Assembly (NCBI RefSeq): GCF_026342835.1
Contig: NZ_JAPEMI010000002.1
Location: 124,001-188,000, forward strand
DNA from: Streptomyces sp. NBC_00154
GTDB lineage: Bacteria; Actinomycetota; Actinomycetes; Streptomycetales; Streptomycetaceae
Direction of reading: 5' to 3'
Length of the DNA: 64,000 bases
Shown: piece after piece, positions 17,470 to 26,044 of the stretch
Numbering within the stretch: the stretch's first letter is position 1
Layout: the number at the start of each line of letters is the position of its first letter
The notes under the pieces: generated by a model
Databases searched by the model: none
Told to the model about the DNA's origin: nothing
What the model saw: only the letters and a program-made list of their open reading frames with translations
Position numbers and translations under genes: made by a program

Positions 17470-19839
17470 ATGCACCGGCTCTCACGGATGCACCGGACCC
17501 CACGGCCGAGACTCCGCGGCCCGGCGGCCGCACTCGCCGCCGTCGCGCTCCTCGGAGGTGTCCTCACCACCGGGGCCACGGCCCAGGCCGCACCCCGCAC
17601 CGAAGGGCAACTGACCGATCTGGTCAACCCGTTCATCGGCACCCAGAACGAGGGCAACACCTACCCGGGCGCATCCGTGCCGTTCGGCATGGTGCAGCTC
17701 TCCCCGGACACCGGCCACAACACCGGCTACGACTACGCCGAGAACCACATACGCGGCTTCTCCGCCGTACACCTCTCCGGCGTCGGCTGCGGACTCGGCG
17801 GCGATCTGCCGACGCTGCCCACCACCGGTGACATCACACAGACCGACTACACCAAGTACGCGGCGGAGTTCAGCCACGACGACGAGAAGGCGAGCCCCGG
17901 CTACTACAAGGTCGGGCTGAAGACCGGGATCGACGCCGAACTCACCGCGAGCACTCGCACCGGCGTACAGCGCTACACCTTCCCTGCCACCGACAAGGCC
18001 AACGTCCTGCTCAACGCGGGCCAGTCGCTGCACCGGACGCTGTCCTCGAAGGTGGAGATCCTCGACAACCGGACCGTCCGGACCGCGATCACCGGCAGCG
18101 GCTTCTGCCAGGACACCAAGGCGTACACCGTCTACACGATCACCCGCTTCGACCGGCCGTTCACCACGTCCGGCACCTGGAACGGCGACACCGTCACCGA
18201 GGGTTCGAAGGTGTCCTCGGCGGCCGGCGAGCGCAACGGCGCCTGGCTGCGCTTCGACACCGGCAAGGACCGCACCGTCGAGGCCACCACGGCCCTGAGT
18301 TACGTCGACGCCAAGGGCGCCGCACTCAACCTCCGGGCCGAGGGCGGCCGTAGCTTCGACCGCGTCGAGCGCGCCGCACAGCGGTCCTGGGAGGACCGGC
18401 TCGACGACGTGAAGGCCCAGGGCGGCAGCGACGAGCTGCGCCGCACCTTCTACTCGTCGCTCTACCGTTCCTTCCTCGCCCCCAACGTCGGCAGCGACGT
18501 CGACGGCCGCTACACCGGCTGGGATCAGAAGACCCACCACGTCAAGGGCTTCACCTACTACCAGAACTGGTCCCTCTGGGACACCTACCGCACCCAGGCC
18601 CAGCTCCTCTCGCTGCTCGCCCCTCGCGAGTCCCGCGACATGGCGATCTCGGTCCTGCGGATCGACGCCGAAAGCGGCTGGCTGCCGAAGTGGGGCTACG
18701 GCACGGTCGAGACGAACATCATGACCGGCGACCCCGTCACCCCGTTCCTCACCAACGCCTACCAGCAGGGGCTGCTGAAGGGGTACGAGGAGGAGGCGTA
18801 CCGCGCCCTGAAGAAGAACGCCGACGGCGTCCCGCCCACCGACTCCGCGCCCGTCGGCCGCGAAGCCAACGTGCAGTATCTGAAGGACGGGTTCGCCCCG
18901 TACATCAAGGACCGTCCGCACGCCAAGCCCGGTGACTCCGACTTCGACCACGGTGCCTCCGCCACCCTGGAGTACGCCCTCTCCGACGCGATGCTGGGTG
19001 AGATGGCCCGCGACCTCGGCCACGACGCCGACGCGAAGCGGTACGAGGACCGGGCCCAGAACTACCGCAAGATCTTCGACCCCTCGACCGGCTTCTTCCG
19101 TGCCCGCGACGCCTCAGGAGCCTTCACCGGCCCCGCCGACCCGGCGCAGAGCGAGGGCTTCCACGAGGGCACGTCCTGGCAGTACCAGTGGCTCGTGCCG
19201 CAGGACCTGCCCGGCATGGTCGGCCTGATCGGCGGGAAGGACGCCGCCAACCAGCGGCTCGACTCCTTCTTCGCCTACGACAAGCTGCTCGCCGATCCCG
19301 CGAAGACCGCCCGTGACGTCTGGGTCAACGGCCCGTACGCGTACTACAACGCCGACAAGTACAACCCGCAGAACGAGCCCGACCTCATCGCCCCGTACAC
19401 CTATCTCTCCACCGGGCAGCCGTGGAAGACCACCGACGTGGTGCACGCGGCGCTGACGCTCTTCACCGACGCCCCGACGGGCATGACGGGCAACGACGAC
19501 CTCGGCACGATGTCCGCCTGGATGGTGCTCTCCTCGATCGGTGTCTTCCCGGTCCAGCCCGGCACCGACACCTGGGGTCTGTCCACGCCGGCCTTCGAGC
19601 GTGTCGACCTCACGCTCGACCGCCGCTACTACCCGCACGGGTCGTTCACGGTGAAGGCTCCCGGGACGTCGGACGCCGACCGCTACATCCAGTCGGCGAG
19701 CATCGACGGCGCGGCGCAGTCGCGCACGTACCTCACCACCGAGGACATCCGCTCGGCGCGGTCGCTCGCCTTCACCGTGGGCAGCGCGCCCTCGGCATGG
19801 GGCACCTCGCCCGCGGACGCTCCGCCCGCCCTGGGCTGA
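17470..19839 (+). CDS. Secreted GH92 alpha-1,2-mannosidase-like enzyme
   Basis: A 789-residue exported calcium-dependent alpha-mannosidase of family GH92, acting on mannose in N-glycans or fungal mannans. The signal peptide is about residues 1-41. The N-terminal beta-sandwich begins DLVNPFIGTQNEGNTYPGASVPFG. The catalytic (alpha/alpha)6 barrel includes NWSLWDTYRTQ, the acid region EGTSWQYQW, and GNDDLGTMSAWMVLSSIG, where the family's general-base Asp residues lie. Length is normal. ATG 17470 follows AAGGAGG. A LacI-type palindrome directly upstream implies sugar-induced expression together with GH2. Confidence 0.95.
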   Translation: MHRLSRMHRTPRPRLRGPAAALAAVALLGGVLTTGATAQAAPRTEGQLTDLVNPFIGTQNEGNTYPGASVPFGMVQLSPDTGHNTGYDYAENHIRGFSAVHLSGVGCGLGGDLPTLPTTGDITQTDYTKYAAEFSHDDEKASPGYYKVGLKTGIDAELTASTRTGVQRYTFPATDKANVLLNAGQSLHRTLSSKVEILDNRTVRTAITGSGFCQDTKAYTVYTITRFDRPFTTSGTWNGDTVTEGSKVSSAAGERNGAWLRFDTGKDRTVEATTALSYVDAKGAALNLRAEGGRSFDRVERAAQRSWEDRLDDVKAQGGSDELRRTFYSSLYRSFLAPNVGSDVDGRYTGWDQKTHHVKGFTYYQNWSLWDTYRTQAQLLSLLAPRESRDMAISVLRIDAESGWLPKWGYGTVETNIMTGDPVTPFLTNAYQQGLLKGYEEEAYRALKKNADGVPPTDSAPVGREANVQYLKDGFAPYIKDRPHAKPGDSDFDHGASATLEYALSDAMLGEMARDLGHDADAKRYEDRAQNYRKIFDPSTGFFRARDASGAFTGPADPAQSEGFHEGTSWQYQWLVPQDLPGMVGLIGGKDAANQRLDSFFAYDKLLADPAKTARDVWVNGPYAYYNADKYNPQNEPDLIAPYTYLSTGQPWKTTDVVHAALTLFTDAPTGMTGNDDLGTMSAWMVLSSIGVFPVQPGTDTWGLSTPAFERVDLTLDRRYYPHGSFTVKAPGTSDADRYIQSASIDGAAQSRTYLTTEDIRSARSLAFTVGSAPSAWGTSPADAPPALG

Positions 19840-19850
19840 CCGGCGTGGTC

Positions 19851-19880
19851 GTGGGGTGGGCGGCGTCCCGCCCGCCCCAC
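19851..19880. terminator. Bidirectional terminator between convergent genes
   Basis: A 13-bp stem GTGGGGTGGGCGG / CCGCCCGCCCCAC (19851-19863, 19868-19880) with one G-U pair and a 4-base loop. It lies between the ends of GH92 and the RsbW-like gene and can serve both strands. Confidence 0.8.
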
Positions 19881-19883
19881 AGC

Positions 19884-20339
19884 TCAGCTGCTGAGCTCGA
19901 ACTCGGCCCGGATCCGCTTGCCCACCGGCACCCGCTCGGCGGTCAGCCGGTCGCACAGGGCGATGACGATCTCCATGCCGTGACCGCCGGGGCGGGTCGG
20001 GTCGGGGGAGTAGAACAGCGGAAGCGCCGTGCTGCTGTCGTACACCGTGACGCTGACCCGCTCGGCGGTGCCCTCCAGCTCCAGCAGATACGGGCCCTGG
20101 CTGTACCGGTCGGCATTGGTGACCAGCTCGCTGACCGCCAGCATCAGATCGCCCCGGGTGTGCTCACCGAACCGCGTCCCCGACTGGGCCGCGAGCCGCG
20201 CCAGAAAGCTGTCGGCAAGGGCCCGGGCCTGCGCGATGCAGCCGGGCTCGCCGTCGAACGCCGCGGCGCTGTGGAGCACCTCCGTGGGCCGATGCCCGTA
20301 CGGGCGGTCGGTCGGCCGCAGGATGACCTGATCGTTCAT
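19884..20339 (-). CDS. RsbW-like ATP-binding anti-sigma/serine kinase protein
   Basis: A 151-residue single-domain HATPase_c_2 protein. The N-box is in DLMLAVSELVTNADRYS, and a C-terminal G-box segment reads PTRPGGHGMEIVIALCDRL. Such proteins bind SigB/SigF-class sigma factors or phosphorylate anti-sigma-factor antagonists. It sits 102 bases downstream of a SigF-type sigma gene on the same strand, so it is the best candidate anti-sigma factor for it. Many Streptomyces homologs are orphans, so the pairing is inferred from position. Confidence 0.85.
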   Translation of the reverse strand: MNDQVILRPTDRPYGHRPTEVLHSAAAFDGEPGCIAQARALADSFLARLAAQSGTRFGEHTRGDLMLAVSELVTNADRYSQGPYLLELEGTAERVSVTVYDSSTALPLFYSPDPTRPGGHGMEIVIALCDRLTAERVPVGKRIRAEFELSS

Positions 20340-20441
20340 GTGCTCCAGCCAGGGCGACGCAGGGACGGTCGGTGACCATGTCTCACCGTGCGCCTACCCG
20401 CGGCGAACGGTCTCACTCCAGGCAAAAGTGGACGACGCGGT

Positions 20442-21320
20442 TCAGCTGACCACGCACATGCCGGTACGCAGTCGCTTCACGATCCGGGACAGCAGCCGGG
20501 ACACATGCATCTGGGAGACCCCCAGCTCCGCCCCGATCTCCGACTGCGTCATCTCGGCACCGAAGCGCATCTGCACGATCCGCCGTTCGCGGTCGTCGAG
20601 CCCGGCGAGGAGCGGCGCCAGCGCATGCAGATTCTCGACGCTCTCCATGGCCGGATCGGGTGCGCCCAGCACGTCGGCGAACGTGCGCCGGTCCTTGCCG
20701 TGGTCGCTGTCGACCGCATGGGTGTCCAAGGACCCCGCCGCGTAACCGTTGGCGGCGACCAGGCCCTCGATGATCTCGTCCTCGGGCAGCTCCAGATGCG
20801 CGGCGAGCTCCGTGACGGTGGGGTCCCGGTCCAGCTCCAGCGCGAGCCGCTCCTTGGCCTTCGCCAGATCGACACGGAGCTCCTGCAGCCGCCGCGGCAC
20901 ATGGACGGCCCACGTCGTGTCACGGAAGAACCGCTTGATCTCGCCGACGATGTACGGCACCGCGAAGGTGGCGAACTCGACCTCGCGGGACAGGTCGAAA
21001 CGGTCGATCGCCTTGATCAGACCTATCGTGCCGACCTGGATGATGTCCTCGGCGTCGTCACCGGCCCGGTTGCGGAAGCGGGACGCGGCGAAGTGCACCA
21101 GGGAGATGTTCATCTCGATCAGCGTGTTCCGGGCGTACGCGTACGCGTGCGTCCCCTCCTCCAGATCCTGGAGGCGGTCGAAGAACAGCTTCGAGAGCGC
21201 GCGGGCATCGGTCGGTGCGACGCTGCCGGCGTCCTCGACCAGTGGCAGCCCACTGGTCTGCTCGATCCGTTGTGCCGGTACGCCCATCACTGCGGTCGTC
21301 CGTGCGGACCTGGCTGCCAT
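20442..21320 (-). CDS. RNA polymerase sigma factor, SigB/SigF/SigG type
   Basis: A 292-residue sigma-70 group 3 factor. Region 2 has DAEDIIQVGTIGLIKAIDRFD and FATFAVPYIVGEIKRFFRD. Region 3 covers VPRRLQELRVDLAKAKERL. The region 4 helix-turn-helix is EMTQSEIGAELGVSQMHVSRL. This class controls stress response and late sporulation in Streptomyces and is usually held by an RsbW-like partner, here encoded downstream. Start ATG 21320. It is divergent from the SDR gene, with 183 bases between. Confidence 0.92.
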   Translation of the reverse strand: MAARSARTTAVMGVPAQRIEQTSGLPLVEDAGSVAPTDARALSKLFFDRLQDLEEGTHAYAYARNTLIEMNISLVHFAASRFRNRAGDDAEDIIQVGTIGLIKAIDRFDLSREVEFATFAVPYIVGEIKRFFRDTTWAVHVPRRLQELRVDLAKAKERLALELDRDPTVTELAAHLELPEDEIIEGLVAANGYAAGSLDTHAVDSDHGKDRRTFADVLGAPDPAMESVENLHALAPLLAGLDDRERRIVQMRFGAEMTQSEIGAELGVSQMHVSRLLSRIVKRLRTGMCVVS

Positions 21321-21467
21321 GACGTCGTCCTCCCCTACGGCGGAATGCTGTCGACGCGCTCCTGCCCGGCCGTGGCGAAGTCATGCCTATCCCCTGCCGC
21401 GCGCCGCTTCACGCGAACGGAGCAGCGCCCGTCGCATGGCAAACTTGATCGGGGCGCTCTGCCCGCA

Positions 21468-21491
21468 ACCAGTGACCCCATGACCAGTGAC
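21468..21491. repeat. Direct repeat upstream of the SDR gene
   Basis: ACCAGTGAC occurs at 21468-21476 and again at 21483-21491, 15 bases apart and ending 12 bases before the chosen SDR start. An in-frame ATG lies within it at 21480 but has no ribosome site. The spacing allows two regulator half-sites, but chance is possible. Confidence 0.35.
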
Positions 21492-21503
21492 AGAGGAACG
21501 GCA

Positions 21504-22988
21504 ATGACGGTGACAGAGGACAGCCAGGAGCTCGCTCCCGGTATCGAGGAGTTCGGTCCCGGTATCGACCCGGAGCGGCTGGCCGTCTGCCTGAGAGTGC
21601 TCGACGAACTCGACACCATCGAGGTCGACCACCCGGACGCCATCGCCGTGCGCCGCGCCACCGCCGGTATCTACCGGACCGTGAAGCAGCGCCGCCGCCA
21701 GGAGCGCCGGGCCGCCAAGACCGCGCACGACAAGGCCGTCACCGAAGCCACGGCCACCGGCTCGGCCGAACGCATCGACGACGAGACCCAGGGCGTCCTG
21801 CCGTCCTCCTCGGCCGGCGCCGAGATCGCCGGGATACTTCAGCGGCCCCGGTCCTGCTACATCTGCAAGACCCGGTACGTCGAGGTCGACGCGTTCTACC
21901 ACCAGCTCTGCCCGCAGTGCGCCAAGGAGAACCGGTCCCGCCGCGACGCGCGCACCGACCTCACCGGGCGCCGGGCGCTCCTCACCGGCGGCCGCGCCAA
22001 GATCGGCATGTACATCGCGCTGCGGCTGCTGCGCGACGGCGCGCACACCACGATCACCACCCGCTTCCCCAACGACGCGATCCGCCGCTTCAAGGCGATG
22101 CCGGACAGCGCCGAGTGGATCCACCGGCTGAAGATCGTCGGCATCGATCTGCGTGACCCCGCCCAGGTCGTCGCGCTCGCCGACTCGGTCGCCGCCGAAG
22201 GACCGCTGGACATCCTGATCAACAACGCCGCCCAGACGGTGCGCCGCTCCCCGAAGGCGTACAGCGAACTGGTGAGTGCCGAATCCGCCCCGCTGCCTGC
22301 GGGCGAGCTCCCCGCCGCCGAGGTCATCGGCACTTTCGGCAGCGGTTCGGTCGACCGCGTCGCGGCCCTGCCCGCCGCCCGCAAGGAGGGCCTGACCGCG
22401 CAGGACGTCACCGAGCTCGCCCTGGTCACCGGCTCCGCGTCCCTGGAACGGATCGCCGCCGGCACCGCGATCGACGCGGGCGGTCTCGTACCCGACCTGC
22501 ATCACACCAACAGCTGGATCCAGACGGTCGAAGAGGTCGAACCGATCGAGCTGCTCGAAGTCCAGCTCTGCAACTCCACCGCGCCGTTCATCCTGATCAG
22601 CCGGCTCCGCCCGGCGATGGCCGCGACGGCCGCCAAGCGAGCCTATGTGGTCAACGTCTCGGCGATGGAGGGCGTGTTCAGCCGGGGTTACAAGGGCGCG
22701 GGCCACCCGCACACCAACATGGCCAAGGCCGCGCTGAACATGCTCACCCGCACCAGCGCGCAGGAGATGTTCGAGAAGGACGGCATCCTGATGACCGCCG
22801 TCGACACCGGTTGGATCACCGACGAGCGTCCGCACCCCGACAAGATCCGCCTCGCCGAGGAGGGCTTCCACGCCCCGCTCGACCTGGTCGACGGAGCCGC
22901 CCGGGTCTACGACCCGATCGTGCGGGGCGAAGAGGGCGAAGATCTGTTCGGCTGCTTCCTCAAGGACTACGCGCCCGCAGGCTGGTAG
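21504..22988 (+). CDS. Zinc-ribbon-containing SDR-fold oxidoreductase, unusual active site
   Basis: A 494-residue protein. Residues 1-115 are helical and charged. A zinc-ribbon-like CYIC (Cys118, Cys121) and CPQC (Cys136, Cys139) pair follows. Then comes a Rossmann fold with LLTGGRAKIGMYIALRLL, NNAAQTV and NVSAMEG. A region of about 80 residues is inserted before the second half of the fold. At the position of the YxxxK catalytic pair it has HTNMAKAALNMLT, keeping Lys but not Tyr. It therefore belongs to a divergent SDR subgroup whose chemistry is not known to me. ATG 21504 has GAGGAA upstream. Confidence 0.8.
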   Translation: MTVTEDSQELAPGIEEFGPGIDPERLAVCLRVLDELDTIEVDHPDAIAVRRATAGIYRTVKQRRRQERRAAKTAHDKAVTEATATGSAERIDDETQGVLPSSSAGAEIAGILQRPRSCYICKTRYVEVDAFYHQLCPQCAKENRSRRDARTDLTGRRALLTGGRAKIGMYIALRLLRDGAHTTITTRFPNDAIRRFKAMPDSAEWIHRLKIVGIDLRDPAQVVALADSVAAEGPLDILINNAAQTVRRSPKAYSELVSAESAPLPAGELPAAEVIGTFGSGSVDRVAALPAARKEGLTAQDVTELALVTGSASLERIAAGTAIDAGGLVPDLHHTNSWIQTVEEVEPIELLEVQLCNSTAPFILISRLRPAMAATAAKRAYVVNVSAMEGVFSRGYKGAGHPHTNMAKAALNMLTRTSAQEMFEKDGILMTAVDTGWITDERPHPDKIRLAEEGFHAPLDLVDGAARVYDPIVRGEEGEDLFGCFLKDYAPAGW

Positions 22989-23110
22989 ATCACCCGGTTG
23001 TCCGAAAGTGACCTACTGCACGCATTCCATCGAGCGCGGACGCGCTCATTTGGTTAGTCTGATGTGCACGGACGCCACCAAGGGATCCACGAAACCTCCT
23101 CGGCCGTCCT

Positions 23111-23140
23111 GGGACAGGTCTGTAACCAGACCGCCGTCCC
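23111..23140. other. Interrupted stem-loop between SDR gene and small ORF
   Basis: GGGAC (23111-23115) pairs with GTCCC (23136-23140). Inside, GGTCTG (23117-23122) pairs with CAGACC (23127-23132) over a TAAC loop. It may be the SDR terminator or part of the leader of the 57-residue gene 128 bases on. No T-run. The rest of 22989-23267 shows only a possible -10-like TTAGTCT near 23054. Confidence 0.4.
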
Positions 23141-23267
23141 CGACCCACACCCGGCGCCACCGCGACCGAACTGTTCCTGCCCCTGCCCCTTATGGGCAGT
23201 CGATTTCCGGTTACTGAGGCCGGAGGCTCGGCGCCGCCCGGGGTGACGTGACACAAAGGAGTGCGCG

Positions 23268-23441
23268 GTGACACCAGAACTGACGAAGCACGAGAAGCGA
23301 CCGGCGGAGCGACACGGAGAGCAGGCCAAGCGGCCCGAGAAGCTCCGGAACATCGAAGTCTGGGCCAGATCCGCACCGATCCGGCTGGCCGGCTACGAGG
23401 ACGATCTCGCCGAGCCGCACATCCTGCAGGGCATCGACTGA
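23268..23441 (+). CDS. 57-residue protein of unknown function
   Basis: GTG 23268 with a strong AAAGGAG six bases upstream opens a 57-codon frame. The first half is very polar, Lys/Glu/Arg-rich (MTPELTKHEKRPAERHGEQA). The second half is different and looks constrained: IEVWARSAPIRLAGYEDD, then LAEPHILQGID with an acidic end. There is no signal peptide, membrane segment or cysteine. The leader-like basic half and compact C-terminal half resemble the layout of a modified-peptide precursor. No modifying enzyme is obvious nearby except possibly the odd SDR upstream. I do not recognise a characterised family. Confidence 0.65.
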   Translation: MTPELTKHEKRPAERHGEQAKRPEKLRNIEVWARSAPIRLAGYEDDLAEPHILQGID

Positions 23442-23600
23442 TCCTCCGGCCCGACTTGCGCGGCCCGATCACTCGCCCCGGTCCGTCAGCTCGGAAGCCC
23501 CGGCCCTCCGCCACCATGGAGAGCCGGGGCTTCGGCATGTGGTCCAGCAGTTCGGTAGGGCCGGCGGACCGCACGTCCTGACCGCAGATGCATCCAGTCA

Positions 23601-23679
23601 TCCGATGGTTGTGGGGAAGAAGTTTCGTTCTGTCTGGAAAATTTCATTGACAGGTCTCCGCCACGCTCCAATCATCGGA
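23601..23679. promoter_or_regulatory. Probable operator pair and promoter of the GH29 gene
   Basis: TCCGATGGTTG (23601-23611) and CAATCATCGGA (23669-23679) are inverse copies with one mismatch, 57 bases apart, directly before the fucosidase ATG. TTGACA (23647-23652) is a good -35. Seventeen bases on, AATCAT (23670-23675) is a weak -10 overlapping the second arm, which would place the start of transcription within a base or two of ATG 23684. No ribosome site is visible, so a leaderless mRNA is likely. TCCGATGA also occurs ahead of the fucose operon (33977-33984). Confidence 0.5.
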
Positions 23680-23683
23680 CGTC

Positions 23684-26044
23684 ATGACCGAACTTCCCAG
23701 ACGCCATGTACTCGGAATGACGGCAGGGGCGGCCGTCGGCGCCGCCCTGCTCAGCCCCGCCACCGCCGATGCGGCCCCGCGAACCGGAGCCGCACTCCCG
23801 GGGCCGGACGCCCACGGCAGCGACTGGGGCACTGTCCCCGCCGCTGTCCCCGTGCCCCTGGACAGCTGGTTCGACAACGACGGCATCGATACCGCCGAGG
23901 CCCGTGGCGGCAACTTCGACGGCTCCGGCTACACCTTCCCCGGTGAGGAGCTCCCCGCCGGAGAAACAGAGATCGACGGCACCACGTTCCTCTTCCCGGC
24001 CTCCGGCGCCGGAGCCGAGAACAACATCGTCGCCCTCGGCCAGCGCATCGATCTGCCGCCCGGCCGCTACCTCTCCGGGCTCTTCCTCACCGCATGCAGC
24101 TACGGAGCCGCCTCCGGCCAGGCCACCGTCCACTACGCGGACGGCACCACATCGACCCCCGCCCTCGGCGGCCCCGACTGGTATTCCGGCAGCGGTGCGC
24201 TCACCGCTCCGTACCGCTACCTCCCCGACGGTGACAAGGACGCGCACCAGGTCTCCATCGCCGTCACGGAGATCGCGCTCGACCCGAGCCGGGAAGCCGT
24301 CGCGCTGACCCTGCCCACCACCCGGCCCGCCGAGGCCAACAGCTCGTCCCTGCACATCTTCGCGCTCTCGCTCCAGCCGGCCGCCGAGGGGCGGGCACTG
24401 TCCCTGCGCGACGCGCACTCCACCACCTCGCTGCTGGACTCCGGCGCGCAGAGCGTCGAGGCCACCGTCGTCAACGCGGGCACCGTCGCCGTCCTCGCCA
24501 CCGACGGCCTCAGCCTCTCCGTGGACGTCCCCGGAGCCCGTACCGTCGAGCCCGCCCGGATCACCCGGCTCGCCCCCGGCGACCAGGCCCGCGTCCGGAT
24601 CGGCATCCGCAGCAGGCCGGGCACCGCACCCGGCACCGCCCAGGACGGCAACGTTGTCGCGCGCGGCCGCGGGCAGCAGGCGGCCACCGTCCGCCGCTCG
24701 CTCACCCTCGGCGTCCCCGACTACCGGCCCACCGATACGTCCCTCTCCACCCACCAGGCGCCGTACTGGTTCCAGGAGGCGAAGTTCGGCATCTTCATCC
24801 ACTGGGGGGTCTACTCGGTACCTGCCTGGGCGCCGGTGGGCACGCAGTACGCCGAGTGGTACTGGAACCAGATGCAGGACCCCAACAACCCGACGTACGC
24901 CCACCACCGCGACACGTACGGCGAGTCCTTCAACTACGACGACTTCATCCCACAGTTCCGCGCCGAGCGTTTCGACCCCCGGTCCTGGGTGGAGCTGTTC
25001 CGGGACGCGGGTGCGCAGTATCACGTCCTCACCTCCAAGCATCATGAGGGTTTCGCGCTCTGGGACACCAAGCTCTCCGACCGCAACGCGGTGAAGATGG
25101 GGCCGGGGCGCGACCTGGTCAAGGAGCTCTTCGACGCCTCGCGCCGCTACACCCCGGAACTGCACCGAGGGCTGTACTTCTCGATGCCCGAGTGGTTCAA
25201 CCCCGACCACCCCTGGATGGGCCACGCCCCGCGCAACCCGTACACCCTGGAGCCCGTCCCGTACACCGGATACACGGCGGGCAAGGACTACGTCACCGAG
25301 TTCCAGGGCCCGCAGATGCTGGAGCTGGTCCACGGGTACGACCCCGAGATCCTCTGGTGCGACATCGGCGGCGACAACGACAGTCACCGGGTGCTGTCCG
25401 AGTACTTCAACCACGCCAAGAACCGGGCCCGGCCCATCGATGTCACCGTCAACAACCGCTCCGGGATCGGGACGTACGACTTCACGACGCCCGAATACAC
25501 GACGTACGACCAGATCGTCACGGCGAAATGGGAATCCAGCCGGGGCCTCGACCCGTTCTCGTACGGCTACAACGCCCAGACACCCGACGAGAAGTACATG
25601 ACCACCGAGGAGGTCGTGCACTCGCTCGTCGACATCGTCTCCAAGAACGGCAATTTCCTGCTCGACATCGGACCGAAGGCCGACGGCACGATCCCCGAGA
25701 TCATGCAGCGCCGGCTGCGCGAGACGGGGGAGTGGCTCAAGACCAACGGCGAAGCCATCCACGGGACCACGTACTGGTCACGGATGCCGCAGCTCGGCGA
25801 GGACCTGCGGTTCACCGTCCGGCCGGACAAGGCCTTCTACATCCACTCGCTGGCGCAGCCCGGCGCCGCCCTCACCGTCGAGGCCCCGGTGCCGATCCGC
25901 AGCGGCGACCGGGTCACCCTGCTCGGGTACGACCGGCCGCTCCACTGGCGCACCACGGGCGGCTCGCTGGTGATCGACGTACCGGCGGGCGCCCGGAGGA
26001 CCGGGAAGCACGCCTGGGTCTTCAAGGTCGCCTGGTCGGGCTGA
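23684..26044 (+). CDS. Secreted GH29 alpha-L-fucosidase with N-terminal beta-domain
   Basis: A 786-residue exported retaining alpha-L-fucosidase. The Tat signal is LPRRHVLGMTAGAAVGAALL and ends near ADAAP. Residues about 55-345 are an NPCBM/Ig-like beta region with no catalytic motif. The GH29 barrel runs from about 365 (WFQEAKFGIFIHWGVYSVP) through SKHHEGFALWDTK, to the nucleophile Asp560 in ILWCDIGGD. LLDIGPKADGTIPEIMQRRL and a C-terminal beta-domain follow. The ATG lacks a ribosome site, which fits leaderless expression. Its product, L-fucose, matches the catabolic operon at 34-36 kb. The 3' end overlaps the convergent gene by 23 bases. Confidence 0.95.
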   Translation: MTELPRRHVLGMTAGAAVGAALLSPATADAAPRTGAALPGPDAHGSDWGTVPAAVPVPLDSWFDNDGIDTAEARGGNFDGSGYTFPGEELPAGETEIDGTTFLFPASGAGAENNIVALGQRIDLPPGRYLSGLFLTACSYGAASGQATVHYADGTTSTPALGGPDWYSGSGALTAPYRYLPDGDKDAHQVSIAVTEIALDPSREAVALTLPTTRPAEANSSSLHIFALSLQPAAEGRALSLRDAHSTTSLLDSGAQSVEATVVNAGTVAVLATDGLSLSVDVPGARTVEPARITRLAPGDQARVRIGIRSRPGTAPGTAQDGNVVARGRGQQAATVRRSLTLGVPDYRPTDTSLSTHQAPYWFQEAKFGIFIHWGVYSVPAWAPVGTQYAEWYWNQMQDPNNPTYAHHRDTYGESFNYDDFIPQFRAERFDPRSWVELFRDAGAQYHVLTSKHHEGFALWDTKLSDRNAVKMGPGRDLVKELFDASRRYTPELHRGLYFSMPEWFNPDHPWMGHAPRNPYTLEPVPYTGYTAGKDYVTEFQGPQMLELVHGYDPEILWCDIGGDNDSHRVLSEYFNHAKNRARPIDVTVNNRSGIGTYDFTTPEYTTYDQIVTAKWESSRGLDPFSYGYNAQTPDEKYMTTEEVVHSLVDIVSKNGNFLLDIGPKADGTIPEIMQRRLRETGEWLKTNGEAIHGTTYWSRMPQLGEDLRFTVRPDKAFYIHSLAQPGAALTVEAPVPIRSGDRVTLLGYDRPLHWRTTGGSLVIDVPAGARRTGKHAWVFKVAWSG

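Noticed and set aside
14656..17475. A 939-codon open frame on the minus strand opposite GH2
   Set aside because: It is a mirror of GC-biased third codon positions; no ribosome site, no domain, and the plus strand encodes a complete PA14-GH2 enzyme.
20388..21503. Upstream extension of the SDR frame across the sigma gene
   Set aside because: It is antisense to a clear sigma factor; the family sequence begins at ATG 21504 with a proper ribosome site.
23672..25762. A 696-codon minus-strand frame opposite the fucosidase
   Set aside because: Same shadow effect; Gly/Val/Arg/Asp-rich with no family resemblance.
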